The notes under the pieces are model-generated. The model had not been told where the DNA came from. It did not search any database and saw only the letters and a program-made list of their open reading frames with translations. DNA of 55,821 nucleotides from JANNPJ01 sp035474375 (GTDB taxonomy: Bacteria; Actinomycetota; Actinomycetes; Actinomycetales; Kineosporiaceae), in assembly GCA_035474375.1 (NCBI GenBank), contig DATINJ010000390.1, positions 1-55,821 of the forward strand, given 5' to 3'. Positions 18,121 through 27,311 of the stretch are shown one piece after another. Position numbers and translations under genes: made by a program. The first letter of the stretch is position 1; every line of letters begins with the position of its first letter.

Positions 18121-19173
18121 ATGCTGACCGAGGTCCTGCTCTGCGCTGTCGGCCTGGTGGTGTTGAGCGTGGCAGCCGATCACCTGGTGCAGGGCTCATC
18201 GCGGTTGGCGGCCTGGTTGCGGATCAACCCGATCGTGGTGGGGATCGTGGTCATCGGATTCGGCACCAGCGCTCCGGAGTTCCTCGTCTCCGCGACGGCC
18301 GCCGCTCGCGGTGACACCGGTATTGCTGTGGGCAACATCGTCGGGTCCAACATCCTCAACCTGACGTTGATCCTTGGGATCGCGGCGCTGCTCGCGGATG
18401 TGCGGGTACGTGCTTCCGTCGTTGCCCACGAGTCCCGGCTCGCGGTGATTGCGGTCGCCGTCTTCGCGGTGTTCGCGTGGCAAGGCCTGAACCCGGTCAC
18501 GGGCGTCCTGCTTGCGGTGCTGCTGTTCGGGGCCCTGGCGGTACTGATCCGGTGGGCCCTGGCCGACCGTAGCCCGGCGATGACCGTTGAGGTCTGCGAG
18601 TTCATCGGTTCTGAGCAGATCCACCCACCGTTCTCCGACCTGGATACCGAATCCGCGCACAGCTCCGAGGACGACACGGGCGGCGAGTTCCAGGATTACC
18701 CGGATGCCGCCAGGTACCCGGCTCACCCGGTTCGACGCGCGTCCATCCGGGCGCTGATCGGTCTGGGCGGCGTGCTGCTCGGTTCCCAAGTGCTGGTGGT
18801 GAATGCCTCCGCGATCGCCACCCGGTTCGGGGTTTCACAGGTGATCATCGGGCTCACGTTGATCGCGCTGGGTACCTCGCTGCCGGAACTGGTCACCACG
18901 GTGCAGGCGCAGCGTCGCGGGGAGTCCGCTCTCGTCGTCGGTAACCTTTTCGGCAGCAACCTTTTCAATAGTCTCGGCGGCGGTGCAGTGATCGGGCTGG
19001 CATCCGGATCGGCGCATCCCGCAAAAGCCTCCGTGGTTTCGATCGTCATCATGGTGGCCACTGCCGTGCTCGCCTGGGTGCTGCTGCGCCGAGATTTGCG
19101 AGTAAGCCGGTCCGAAGGGCTGATCCTCCTGGCCGTCTACGTTCTTACCTTGCCCCTGCTGTTGGTCTCCTGA
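18121..19173 (+). CDS. CaCA-family Ca2+/Na+ antiporter
   Basis: The 350-residue membrane protein has the two inverted alpha repeats of the cation/Ca2+ exchanger superfamily: GFGTSAPEFLVS with GNIVGSNILN, and ALGTSLPELVTT with GNLFGSNLFN. The acidic residues in both repeats form the ion site. A long acidic cytoplasmic loop (about 165-205) separates the halves and may sense ions. It should export Ca2+ or a similar cation in exchange for Na+ or K+. GGAG lies 7 nt before the ATG; the open frame to 18013 lacks one. Confidence 0.92.
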   Translation: MLTEVLLCAVGLVVLSVAADHLVQGSSRLAAWLRINPIVVGIVVIGFGTSAPEFLVSATAAARGDTGIAVGNIVGSNILNLTLILGIAALLADVRVRASVVAHESRLAVIAVAVFAVFAWQGLNPVTGVLLAVLLFGALAVLIRWALADRSPAMTVEVCEFIGSEQIHPPFSDLDTESAHSSEDDTGGEFQDYPDAARYPAHPVRRASIRALIGLGGVLLGSQVLVVNASAIATRFGVSQVIIGLTLIALGTSLPELVTTVQAQRRGESALVVGNLFGSNLFNSLGGGAVIGLASGSAHPAKASVVSIVIMVATAVLAWVLLRRDLRVSRSEGLILLAVYVLTLPLLLVS

Positions 19174-19182
19174 CGCTCCGAG

Positions 19183-20235
19183 TCAGGATTTTCGCTGTCG
19201 ACGGTGTTGCTGCCAGGATTCGTAGTGGTCCAGCACCGTCTCCTGAACGCTCCGGTAGGTGATGCCCAGTTCCTGGGTACTGCGATGGTTGTCGACGGTG
19301 AAGCGGATCCCGAGGTGCCTGCGAATGTACTCCTGGGTCAACCCGAATCGGGGACCGAGGATGCGGACGGCGACGTCGGGCACGGTATGTCGGGGGATCA
19401 AAACCTTCCTGGAGTACCGGTCCCGGATGATGTTCGACATCTCGGCGAACGAGACCATTTCCGGTCGGGCGAGAATGTAACGGCCGGAGGCTGAATCCAA
19501 CTCGGCGGCGCGCAGGTGGGCGGCGACGACCTCCCGGACGTCGACCACGGTGAAGCTGAAATTAGGTGCCCCGTAGAAGAAATACCCTTTCATGAGCTCG
19601 TCCATCAGAAAGAGACTCCCCGAGTCTGATGCCGAGGTGAGCGAGGGTCCGAGGATCAGCCCGGGATTGATGGCCACCATTGTCCACCGGTCCTGGGCTC
19701 GGGCAGCATCCCAGGCCGCATGTTCCGCGACTGTCTTGGCGTAGTGGTACGGGTTGTTCTCCAACGTGCTGCTGTCGTTGAAGTACGCCTCGGTGAGGGT
19801 CTGGTTCTTCATCTGCAGGACGTCGCTGTAGTCGCCGAAGATGGCGCCGACGGTCGAGGTGAGGACAAGTCGCTCCACCGCCGGTGTGCGATTGATGCTG
19901 GCGATGATGTTGCGCGTGCCTTCCAGTGCCGGATCGAGCACGTCCCGGCGGGCATCTCGGATCTGTTCAGGCATCAGGAAGGGCGAGGCGACGTGGAACA
20001 CAAACCGGCAATCCTGCATGGCTTCGTCGAAGGAATGTGGTCGTAGGAGGTCTGCTTCGAACAGTTCCAATCGGCCGGGGAAATCCAACCCGATCCGATT
20101 CAGCGGATCCACCTTCGCCGGATTGCCCAGGCTGCGGACGCTGGCCCGGACGCTGTAGCCGGCCGCCAGGAGGGTCCCTACCAGGTGGCTGGCAACGAAC
20201 CCACTGCCCCCGGTGACCAGGACGGAAGTACTCAT
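19183..20235 (-). CDS. NAD(P)-dependent epimerase/reductase, dihydroflavonol-reductase-like
   Basis: This 350-residue extended short-chain dehydrogenase has VLVTGGSGFVASHLVGTLL (Gly-rich cofactor loop), the catalytic-type Ser-Thr in RLVLTSTVGAIFG, and Tyr-x3-Lys in YHYAKTVAEH. The segment VFHVASPF is typical of the dihydroflavonol-4-reductase/cinnamyl-CoA-reductase branch, whose bacterial members reduce assorted aldehydes and ketones. The substrate cannot be told. AAGGAG sits 9 nt before the ATG. It converges closely (10 bp) on the antiporter gene. Confidence 0.88.
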   Translation of the reverse strand: MSTSVLVTGGSGFVASHLVGTLLAAGYSVRASVRSLGNPAKVDPLNRIGLDFPGRLELFEADLLRPHSFDEAMQDCRFVFHVASPFLMPEQIRDARRDVLDPALEGTRNIIASINRTPAVERLVLTSTVGAIFGDYSDVLQMKNQTLTEAYFNDSSTLENNPYHYAKTVAEHAAWDAARAQDRWTMVAINPGLILGPSLTSASDSGSLFLMDELMKGYFFYGAPNFSFTVVDVREVVAAHLRAAELDSASGRYILARPEMVSFAEMSNIIRDRYSRKVLIPRHTVPDVAVRILGPRFGLTQEYIRRHLGIRFTVDNHRSTQELGITYRSVQETVLDHYESWQQHRRQRKS

Positions 20236-20511
20236 GCGGTCGGCTCCTTCGACAAGCGGGCTGGCGTCGTCCAAAATCGATCATCCCTGCGCCACCCTCA
20301 CACTGGCCAGGATGCGACCATCCCCGCAGATCAACCAGCCCTTGCGCGTCTCAACCCATCAACGACCAGGGCCCAATCCGCAGATATCGGGCATCGTTGG
20401 CGATCTTGCGGCTTGCTCGGGGCCCGCTCCACTCCCATCTTGGGAGGGCGCGGCCAGGGCTGGTGGTCCTGACTCTGATCCCGGGCTGGAGCCTGCCAAG
20501 ATCATCGGCGT

Positions 20512-20874
20512 TCAGAACGGAAAGCTGCCTTTCGGGGTGTGTACCCGAAAGATCAGTTGCCAACTCTTGACGCCCCAGGTGTAGAGGGAGGTCACGAACG
20601 CTTCGTAGTTGGCAAGCCAGCTCGCCTCCACCGCGAGGTGATAGGTGATCACGACGTTGCCGCCTTCCAGGAGCGTGAAGTTGGGCTCCGAGAGGTCATA
20701 GCTGCGGATGGCTTCAAGTTCTGGCCATCGGGAGAGGAGCTCGTTCCGGCTGGCGATCCGATTGGGCAGCACCACGAAGCCGTCGGCGGTCATGTGCCGG
20801 GCGTAGAAGCCCGTGGGGTTGCCCTCGACGGCCTCTTTCCAGAAGGCCTGCTCCAGGGCCCAGGCCTGATCCAT
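20512..20874 (-). CDS. DUF4440/SnoaL-like small protein
   Basis: The 120-residue protein has an N-terminal helical LEQAFWKEAVEGNPTGFYARHM, then beta strands DGFVVLPNRIASRNELLSRW and VVITYHLAVEA, and a final WQLIFRVHTP. This is the cone-shaped alpha+beta fold of SnoaL/NTF2-like DUF4440 proteins, some of which are small-molecule isomerases or hydrolases. AAAGGCGG precedes the ATG at 20874. The upstream extension to 20979 is not needed. The substrate is unknown. Confidence 0.75.
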   Translation of the reverse strand: MDQAWALEQAFWKEAVEGNPTGFYARHMTADGFVVLPNRIASRNELLSRWPELEAIRSYDLSEPNFTLLEGGNVVITYHLAVEASWLANYEAFVTSLYTWGVKSWQLIFRVHTPKGSFPF

Positions 20875-21098
20875 GGTGTGCCGCCTTTCGTCTTGCTGAA
20901 CCGATTCCGCCGATCGTAAGACGTGCGGTGGGAGCTGGCATGTCCGAGGTGACAGTGAGCGCGAGCAACCGCACCGCATGTGATCAAGACATCATCCCTG
21001 GCGCGGAACTCGAGGAGCCGGCCGGGCTCGGCAAAGTGATCATTCCGGTTCTCCGAATCTGAAAAGATTTCATTGAAAGGATTTCACTTCGTTAGTCG

Positions 21099-21617
21099 GT
21101 GCTAACCGCGATAACCAGCGACATCGGTTCCCCGGCCGGCGACGGAGTGCACTGCCTGGCCCGTTGCACGCTGCGGAACGTGTGGTGGGAGGACGTCGGT
21201 GAGGACGCCGCGACCTTCCTCGGCACGAACGGCGACGCCTACGTGATCGGCGGCGGTGCCCGGTCGGCGGACGACAAGACGTTCCAGCACAATGGTTCTG
21301 GCACGGTCCACATCTCCGGGTTCTACGCCCAGAACATCGGCAAGCTCTATCGTGGCTGCGGTAACTGCACTACGTCGCACGAGCGGCATGTGACCGTCGA
21401 CAACGTCATCCTGGACAATGCGAAGTATGTCGTCGGCATCAACATCAACTGGGGTGACTCCGCCACGCTGACCCGAGTCACCCTGATCAACGGCGAAGAC
21501 ACGCACATCTGCGCCGAATACCAGGGTGCCCCGAAGGGCAGCGAGCCCACATATCTGCAAGACGGCGTCAACGATGCGTACTGCCACTTCACGATGGCGG
21601 ACATCATCTACCAGTAG
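21099..21617 (+). pseudogene. 5'-truncated PL3-family pectate lyase
   Basis: The 172 residues match the C-terminal two thirds of pectate lyase family PL3: DGVHCLARCTLRNVWWEDVG, ATFLG, GGGARSADDKTFQHNGSGTV, GKLYRGCGNC and VVGININWGDSATL. Intact members have a signal peptide and one or more further beta-helix coils before DGVHC. Here the frame begins at a GTG only 16 codons before that motif, an in-frame TAG lies at 21093-21095, and no signal peptide or ribosome site is present. The upstream 220 bp do not encode the missing part in any obvious frame. It is most likely a remnant of a secreted plant-cell-wall-degrading enzyme. Confidence 0.8.
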
Positions 21618-21636
21618 CCGTCCAACGCAGTCGGTG

Positions 21637-22023
21637 TCACGTCGTTGAAGGCCTGGAACGCATCGACGCGACAGCAGACCAAATGCCGGCCAGGACCAAG
21701 CCCAAGATGATCATGTTCAAGGCCAGCGGCAACAGGTCGATGTGACTGGGGTTCTCCCAGGGCGAGAGGAACTCGGTGCTGTAGGGCAGCGGCGGGTCGA
21801 GGCTTTGGGTCTGGGTCACCCAGTTCAGGGGCATGCCGAAAGCAACGTGCTCCAGCTCCTGCTGGGTCTGCACTTGGGCCCTGTCCAGCAGCGTCAGCAG
21901 CACCACGATCAAAAAGGTGAGCCCACCGAAAACGGCCACCGCTCCCAGGCGGGGGCGGTGACGGCGCTCAACGGCAGGCCCGGCGTCGGAATTAGTGATC
22001 ATGTTGCACATAGTGCCAGCCAC
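21637..22023 (-). CDS. Small two-helix membrane protein of unknown function
   Basis: Up to 128 residues with two hydrophobic helices, about 27-46 (AVAVFGGLTFLIVVLLTLL) and 95-115 (LLPLALNMIILGLVLAGIW), separated by a polar loop with two Trp, probably extracellular. No family is recognised. The start is uncertain: a GTG at 22023, ATG at 22011 or ATG at 22002 all lack a good ribosome site. It lies 51 bp downstream of the three-helix-bundle gene on the same strand and may be cotranscribed with it. Confidence 0.5.
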   Translation of the reverse strand: MAGTMCNMITNSDAGPAVERRHRPRLGAVAVFGGLTFLIVVLLTLLDRAQVQTQQELEHVAFGMPLNWVTQTQSLDPPLPYSTEFLSPWENPSHIDLLPLALNMIILGLVLAGIWSAVASMRSRPSTT

Positions 22024-22074
22024 GGCCGGCGTCCCGGCGCGCAGACGACTGAGCCGGACAGGCCTGGGGTCGGG

Positions 22075-22383
22075 TCAGCCGAAGCTGTTCGGAACCGACC
22101 TCGACGTGGGCCACAAGCCGAGGTCGGGCAAGATCGCCGTCCTCCTCGGCTCGGTCAACCTGCTGACCGGCAGTAGATCGGTCGAGGTCCCGTCGGCACG
22201 AGCGAGTTCGGTAAGGGTCGCGTCGACAGATCGTTGCACCAGAACGGGAATGTACTTTTTGACCCGCGCCGAGGAGAACGACTCCATCGTGTCGGCCACC
22301 CAGCGCTCGATCGTCGAAACGGCAAATATCGGGTACTTGGCCGCCAGTGCGTTCACGATAGAGCGCTGATTTTCGGTGTCCAC
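22075..22383 (-). CDS. Three-helix-bundle dimerisation-domain protein (DUF3562-like)
   Basis: About 102 residues. The core IVNALAAKYPIFAVSTIERW followed by VADTMESFSSARVKKYIPVLVQRSV has the helix pattern of the small domain that actinobacterial annotation calls three-helix bundle dimerisation. It often occurs as a short stand-alone protein. I chose the GTG at 22383 because AAGGGCGG lies about 5 nt upstream; an ATG at 22434 is possible but has none. No enzymatic residues are evident; a small regulatory or scaffold role is only a guess. Confidence 0.6.
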   Translation of the reverse strand: MDTENQRSIVNALAAKYPIFAVSTIERWVADTMESFSSARVKKYIPVLVQRSVDATLTELARADGTSTDLLPVSRLTEPRRTAILPDLGLWPTSRSVPNSFG

Positions 22384-22616
22384 CGGCCCGCCCTTCGTCA
22401 ACCATCCGTTGCCGCGCTGACGCGCGGCGTTCATGTTGTTCTAGCACGCAGAAACTCGCCGGGCCTAACGATGCCTGACGGTGTGATCGCAGTCTCAGGT
22501 TCCGAGGCTGCCCCCTGCCTGGGCTTGTCCGAGACGTCCTGATCCGCGTACAGACCTGCTAGCTTGCACCACTCTTTGCATTCAGTAATCAATGCTTCTC
22601 GAAACGAGGACGACCT

Positions 22617-23159
22617 GTGGACGGCACGACTGACCAGAACGGTTCCGGTGCGGCCTCCGGAGGGCTGCTGCGAAGCACTGCCGCCGGTGCGGGCGCGGCG
22701 TTGGCCGGTGCCGTCCTGTGGATGATCTTCGTCCAGGTAACCGGCTACGAGGTCGGCATCGTGGCGGTGGGGATCGGATTCCTGGTCGGTCAGGCGATGG
22801 CGGCCACTGCCGGGACCAGCACCCGGTTGCCTCCGATCGGCGCGGTGCTGTCACTGATCGGCTGTCTGCTCGGCCAGGTGCTCACCGATGCGCATCTCCT
22901 CGCCGAGGCGGTCGGAGTCGGCACCGGTCGAGCCTTGCAGGAGATGGTCACCAATCCTGCCTTCGGCTGGGACGTCTTTACCACCGGCTTCAGCCCGATT
23001 GACCTCCTGTTCTGGGTGATCGCCGGATATGAGGGCTACAAGCTCACCGCCCGCGCCGTTGCCCAGCGCCAGGCTGCCCGATCCGCGCCGCCCCAGCCGC
23101 CGGTAGCGGACTATTTCCCGCCGGCCGGTACCCCTGCCGCCCCCTCCACCGACGCCTGA
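22617..23159 (+). CDS. Polytopic membrane protein of unknown function
   Basis: The 180-residue protein has about four hydrophobic helices (about 22-45, 46-64, 74-92 and 126-140), Gly/Ala-rich, with VTGYEVGIVAVGIGFLVGQAM between the first two. This motif recurs in small bacterial membrane proteins of unknown role. The C-terminal 35 residues are Pro/Ala-rich and cytoplasmic-looking. The GTG start has GAGGA 7 nt upstream. It stands alone. Confidence 0.6.
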   Translation: MDGTTDQNGSGAASGGLLRSTAAGAGAALAGAVLWMIFVQVTGYEVGIVAVGIGFLVGQAMAATAGTSTRLPPIGAVLSLIGCLLGQVLTDAHLLAEAVGVGTGRALQEMVTNPAFGWDVFTTGFSPIDLLFWVIAGYEGYKLTARAVAQRQAARSAPPQPPVADYFPPAGTPAAPSTDA

Positions 23160-23270
23160 GAGCCTCGCCCCCGAGCAGCCTTGGCGACGGCCTATGTCAG
23201 CCAATCCTTCAGCGATCATGCTCGGCTGGCCCCGGCCTTACCGCGCGCAACTCAGGTTGGATGGGTGGTC

Positions 23271-24035
23271 TCAGCTGAAGGGTGTCTGCGGGCGGGGGAG
23301 CGGCTCGCCATCGAGGAACACGTCGACCTTTTCGTTGTAGAACGAGATCATCCCGGCGATGGGTAGTAGTTGTCGGGTCGGAAAGTCGTATGCCCAAGCC
23401 AGATCCGGGGTAATGCCCGCCGGGGTCCGCACCGACCAGTAATGGCTGGTGGTGCCCTTGTACGGGCAGGAGGTGACGGTGTCGGTGGCCACCAGGTGCT
23501 CGAAATTCACGTCGGTCCGGTCGAGGTAGTAGCGGGTTGGTAGACCGGTCTCGAAAACCATTATTGGGGAAGATGAATCGGCCAGAACCACGCCGTCCAG
23601 TTCGACCCGAACCCGCCGGTGTGAGCGCAGAGCGTCGACCCGGGCGTAGGGGTTACGTGGATGGACGAAGACCTCCTCGTCCTCCTCGAACCAGGCATCG
23701 AGAGCGGCCCAGTCAAACCGGACGGTGTCGGTGAGTCCTTCCACCGCGTCCGCTCCATACACGCTGGCTGCGTTCGGCCGGAACGTCTCGCCGACGCGTA
23801 GGCCATGCCGAGCGGCGGTACCGCGGTGCAGCTTCTCTCGGTCGCCTTCGTCGACGAGGAGACCGGCGGTGACATCGACCAGCGGGATGTAGTACTGCGG
23901 GTAGGGCTCCCATTCCCAGACGTACAGCGCCTTCGTGGTGTCGAATACGACCTGGTTGGCCAGCATGGCGCGCACTCGCCGGGGTGCGGGCTCGACGGTG
24001 TCGACGGGAGTGAGCATTCGCGGATAGTCACGCAC
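23271..24035 (-). CDS. Protein with two DUF427 domains
   Basis: The 254-residue protein carries two copies of DUF427. The first (about 12-110) begins VRAMLANQVVFDTTKALYVWE. The second (about 125-245) has VRVELDGVVLADSSSPIMVFETGLPTRYYL and SCPYKGTTSHYWSV, the conserved Cys-Pro-Tyr-Lys-Gly string. The family has a small beta-rich fold of unknown activity and is widespread in actinomycetes. The GTG at 24035 has AGGAGG 4 nt upstream; an ATG at 24017 is less well placed. The open frame to 24332 crosses an inverted repeat and is rejected. Confidence 0.85.
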   Translation of the reverse strand: MRDYPRMLTPVDTVEPAPRRVRAMLANQVVFDTTKALYVWEWEPYPQYYIPLVDVTAGLLVDEGDREKLHRGTAARHGLRVGETFRPNAASVYGADAVEGLTDTVRFDWAALDAWFEEDEEVFVHPRNPYARVDALRSHRRVRVELDGVVLADSSSPIMVFETGLPTRYYLDRTDVNFEHLVATDTVTSCPYKGTTSHYWSVRTPAGITPDLAWAYDFPTRQLLPIAGMISFYNEKVDVFLDGEPLPRPQTPFS

Positions 24036-24106
24036 TGGTCCTCCTGAGCTCGGGTGGAGCGGTCGCCACCACCGGGTTTGCCTCGAGTAACGCCGTCTCA
24101 CGCCAA

Positions 24107-24169
24107 GATCGCCAGTTGTGCCCGCTTCGGTGCCATGGCGGGGCACCGAAGCGGGCACAACTGGCGATC
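24107..24169. repeat. Perfect 27-bp inverted repeat (GATCGCCAG...CTGGCGATC)
   Basis: The arm 24107-24133 starts GATCGCCAGTTGTGCCCGC and is perfectly complementary to 24143-24169, with a 9-nt spacer. It lies between the end of the VWA gene and the start of the DUF427 gene, so it can terminate the MoxR-DUF58-VWA transcript. The outer GATCGCCAG sequence recurs in a related inverted repeat at 27312-27374, on the other side of that operon. Confidence 0.95.
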
Positions 24170-24192
24170 GCTCAATTGGCGAAAGATCGAGC

Positions 24193-25146
24193 TCAGGGCA
24201 GCCGCGGCGACCAAGCGAGTGATGCTGCTGCCGCACCGAAGCTGGCCAGCAAGGCGAGCCCGGCGAATCCGGCGCTGATCTCTCGCCGTTCCGTTGTGGT
24301 GCCGACCTGCTTGCTGATGTCGTCGTAGACATCGCTCAGTTCGTCGCTGCTCTCGGCGGCGTAGTGCTGGCCGCCGGTCGCGGTGGCCAACTCCTCGAGG
24401 GCGGCGGCGTCGACCGGCACCGAGAGCGTCCGGCCCTGGACGGTCACCGTGCCCTCAGCCGTGCCGTAGGCGATCGTCGACACCGGGACGCTGGCCGCGG
24501 TCGCGACGCTGATCGCATCCTCGATCGATCGTCCCTGCGTGTTGGACCCGTCCGAGAGCAGCACGACCCGCGCCGGCGGTGTCTTGCCGTCCTCGTCCGG
24601 AGTCTGCCCGGCCGTGGCTACCGAGGCGGCGACCGCTTCCCCGATCGCCGTCCCCTGACCCATCTGCAAGTTCTTGATCGCGGTTACGACGGAATCGTGG
24701 TCCTCGGTCGGGGAGACGTCGACGGCCGCTGTCTGGGAGAAACTCACCAGGGCTACGTCAAAGCTGTCCGGCAGGCTGTTGACGAAGTTCGCTGCGGCCT
24801 CCTGAGCGGCGGTGAACCGGTCCGGCGAGACGTCGGTCGCCGCCATCGAGGCGGAGGTGTCGATGGCAACGATGATCGTGGCCGCCTCCTGGGGTACCTC
24901 GACCGCGGCGGCCGGCTTGGCGAAGGCACCGGTCATCAGCACCAGCGCGCCGAGCAGCAACAGTGCGGACAGGTGCCGTCGCCAGCCGGGCACCTTCGGA
25001 GCAACGGAGGCCAGCAGGTCGACGTCGGTGAACCGGACCGCGTAGGCCTGGCGCCGGCGTTGGACCAAGACATACGCGAGGGCCACGGCCGCGACGCCGA
25101 GCAGCAGCAGCAGCCGGACCGGGGCCTCGAAAGACAAGTCAGACAT
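24193..25146 (-). CDS. Membrane VWA-domain protein (BatA-like)
   Basis: The 317-residue protein has two N-terminal helices (about 8-26 and 53-75), then a von Willebrand factor A domain (about 88-270) with an intact metal site: DTSAS, a Thr in GQGTAIGEA and Asp-Gly in LLSDGSN. A last helix (about 295-313) anchors the C-terminus. It belongs to the BatA/BatB type encoded beside MoxR ATPases. GGGAG lies about 8 nt before the ATG, which overlaps the DUF58 gene end by 8 nt. It is the third gene of a MoxR-DUF58-VWA operon, probably a chaperone-like module for metal loading or assembly at the membrane. Confidence 0.92.
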   Translation of the reverse strand: MSDLSFEAPVRLLLLLGVAAVALAYVLVQRRRQAYAVRFTDVDLLASVAPKVPGWRRHLSALLLLGALVLMTGAFAKPAAAVEVPQEAATIIVAIDTSASMAATDVSPDRFTAAQEAAANFVNSLPDSFDVALVSFSQTAAVDVSPTEDHDSVVTAIKNLQMGQGTAIGEAVAASVATAGQTPDEDGKTPPARVVLLSDGSNTQGRSIEDAISVATAASVPVSTIAYGTAEGTVTVQGRTLSVPVDAAALEELATATGGQHYAAESSDELSDVYDDISKQVGTTTERREISAGFAGLALLASFGAAAASLAWSPRLP

Positions 25147-26119
25147 GTACAGCTCCCAGTGAGGCGGTGCGGGGACGCCGGTTGGACAGCGATCGGGCGA
25201 GTTCGGGGAGCCAGTCGCGGTCGGTACGTAACAGGACGTAACCGGCACCGGATTGGCGGGCAGCCCGCTGGTGCCGTGCCGTGCGCTCAGCGGCAGCAGC
25301 GGCGTACCGCTCGCGCAGCGTTCGAGTAGTTCGGACTTCCAGGAGCCGACCGGTCTCCGGATCCACCACCTGTAGCGTCCCGACGTCGGGCAGTTCGGCC
25401 TCGCGCGGATCCTGGATCTGACAAACCACGACGTCGCTGCGCAGGGTGAGCAGCCGAAGCGGCCTCGCCCAGGTCGGCACGTCGGTACCCGCGCCCGGCT
25501 CGATCAGGTCGGAGAGGACGACGAGCAGCCCGCGTCGCAGCGGCGGTCGCATCAGCCCGGACAGCGCGTCGGCAAGGCTCGCTCCGGACCCCTCCGCGAC
25601 TCGCGGCGTACTCGTGAGCACGTGCTGCAAGGCCATCGCGGCGTCCCGGCCGCCGCGCGCTGGAATCCGCCGGATGCCGCTCGGGGTCAGGACGAGTGCC
25701 CCGACCCGGTCGCCGTGCCGGCTGGTGAGGTGCACCAGCCCGGCACCCACGGCCAGGGCGAGATCCCGCTTCTCCGACCGGCGGGTGCCGAAGGCCATCG
25801 AGGCGGTGAGGTCGATGAGGACCGTGGTCTCCAGCTCATGATCGGCGGTGGTGCTACGGGTGTGCGTCTGGCCGGTGCGGGCGGTCGCCGCCCAGTCGAT
25901 GCGCCGGGCATCGTCACCCACGCCGTACAGCCGCGCCTCGGCGGATTCGCTGCCTGGCCCGAGGTGGGCACGCGTGTGCTCGCCCTGGAGCAGGCCGTCG
26001 AGACGGCTGGAGATCTGCACGGCGAGCCGGCGGATCTGGGTTTCGGCAACGTACGGTGGCGGCGGGAGAGGTTTCGCCGCTGCCGAGAGCGCCTTGGGTA
26101 GTGCCGGCAGAACCTTCAT
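25139..26119 (-). CDS. DUF58 family protein
   Basis: The 326-residue protein has the DUF58 core: GSESAEARLYGVGDDARRIDWAATART, where RxYxxGDDxRxIDW is the defining motif, followed by a VWA-like fold (VLIDLTASMAFG with an Asp-x-Thr-x-Ser variant of the metal site, and VVLSDLIE). It lacks strong membrane helices. Such proteins are thought to be clients or adaptors of the adjacent MoxR ATPase. Its ATG overlaps the MoxR stop by 4 nt. Confidence 0.92.
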   Translation of the reverse strand: MKVLPALPKALSAAAKPLPPPPYVAETQIRRLAVQISSRLDGLLQGEHTRAHLGPGSESAEARLYGVGDDARRIDWAATARTGQTHTRSTTADHELETTVLIDLTASMAFGTRRSEKRDLALAVGAGLVHLTSRHGDRVGALVLTPSGIRRIPARGGRDAAMALQHVLTSTPRVAEGSGASLADALSGLMRPPLRRGLLVVLSDLIEPGAGTDVPTWARPLRLLTLRSDVVVCQIQDPREAELPDVGTLQVVDPETGRLLEVRTTRTLRERYAAAAAERTARHQRAARQSGAGYVLLRTDRDWLPELARSLSNRRPRTASLGAVHV

Positions 26120-27156
26120 GCCACGGTCCGCGTGAGGCTTGGCTGGGGCTCGCCGTGCTGCTGAGACGGAGCGACGGCCGGCTGTGGAACGGTTGCCAGG
26201 ATCCGCCCGACCAGGTCCTCCGCGCGCACGCCGTCGGCCACCGCTTCGTAGGTGAGGACCATCCGATGGGCCAGCACTTCGACGGCCAGGTCTGCGACGT
26301 CGTTCGGCACCACGTACTCGCGCCCGCGCAGCAGGGCCAAGGCGCGAGCGGCGCGCACCAGCCCGAGGCTGCCACGTGGCGAGGCGCCGACCGCGATCAG
26401 TGGGGCCAGCTCCGGCATCCGCCAGGCCACCGGCTCGCGAGTGGTCATCACCAGAGCGACGGCGTACTCGGCGATCGCGTGGTGCACGAAGACGCCGTCG
26501 GCGACCTCCTGAAGGGCGATCAGATCTTCCAGGGTCAAGACCTCTTCGGCGCGCGGGGCACGCACCGACATCCGCCGGACAATCTCCATCTCCTCAGACA
26601 CGTTGGGCTGCGGAACAACAACTTTCATCAGAAAGCGGTCGCGCTGCGCCTCCGGTAGCGGGTAGACCCCTTCGCTCTCGATCGGGTTCTGGGTGGCGAG
26701 GACGATGAATGGCTTGGGCAGCGGATGAGTCGTGCCCGCGATCGACACCTGATACTCGGCCATCACCTCCAGCAGCGCCGACTGCACCTTGGCCGGCGCC
26801 CGGTTGATCTCATCGGCAAGGACGAAGTTGGCGAAGACCGGACCGAGTTCGACATCGAACCGCTCCTGGGACGGCCGGTACACCCGGGTGCCGACGATGT
26901 CGCTGGGCATCAGGTCGGGAGTGAACTGCAACCGCACCGAGCTGCCGCCGACGGTACGGCCGAGGGTCTCCACGGCAAGACTCTTCGCGACCCCCGGGAC
27001 GCCCTCCAGCAGGCAGTGCCCGCGGGCCAGGAGCGCTACCAGCATGCGCTCGACCATGCGGTCCTGACCGACGACAACCTTCTTCACCTCCATCAGCGCA
27101 CGCTCGAGGTGGGCGGACGGCTTGTCGAGGGAGGTGATCTGCGAAGGGCTGGGCAT
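26116..27156 (-). CDS. MoxR-family AAA+ ATPase
   Basis: The 346-residue protein has the AAA_3 Walker A LLEGVPGVAKSLAVETL, Walker B FVLADEINRAPAKVQSALLEVM, sensor 1 in FIVLATQNPIE and a C-terminal lid with GASPRGSLGLVRAARALA. MoxR proteins are ATP-driven chaperones that mature partner proteins containing VWA domains, here the next two gene products. AGGAG lies about 10 nt before the ATG at 27156. The frame to 27234 lacks a ribosome site. It is the first gene of the operon. Confidence 0.95.
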   Translation of the reverse strand: MPSPSQITSLDKPSAHLERALMEVKKVVVGQDRMVERMLVALLARGHCLLEGVPGVAKSLAVETLGRTVGGSSVRLQFTPDLMPSDIVGTRVYRPSQERFDVELGPVFANFVLADEINRAPAKVQSALLEVMAEYQVSIAGTTHPLPKPFIVLATQNPIESEGVYPLPEAQRDRFLMKVVVPQPNVSEEMEIVRRMSVRAPRAEEVLTLEDLIALQEVADGVFVHHAIAEYAVALVMTTREPVAWRMPELAPLIAVGASPRGSLGLVRAARALALLRGREYVVPNDVADLAVEVLAHRMVLTYEAVADGVRAEDLVGRILATVPQPAVAPSQQHGEPQPSLTRTVA

Positions 27157-27311
27157 GACGAAGGAGCTCCTGTCCCGTAAGCACCGTTCGGTGCTGGCCT
27201 GGTCTCGGCAAGCATCGGCGCCGAGTCTGAACAATTCATGAGTGCTTCCCGTGCCGCGGCTGAAAATCCCGACCCGGCCCAGCGGCGGGTCAGCGCCGGC
27301 CTACCCATCAA

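Noticed and set aside
24036..24332. Extended DUF427 protein through the inverted repeat
   Set aside because: The extension translates a hairpin and part of the VWA gene; the GTG at 24035 has AGGAGG.
24193..27156. MoxR-DUF58-VWA operon as a new defence system
   Set aside because: This is a common bacterial arrangement with a likely chaperone role; only its flanking repeats are unusual.
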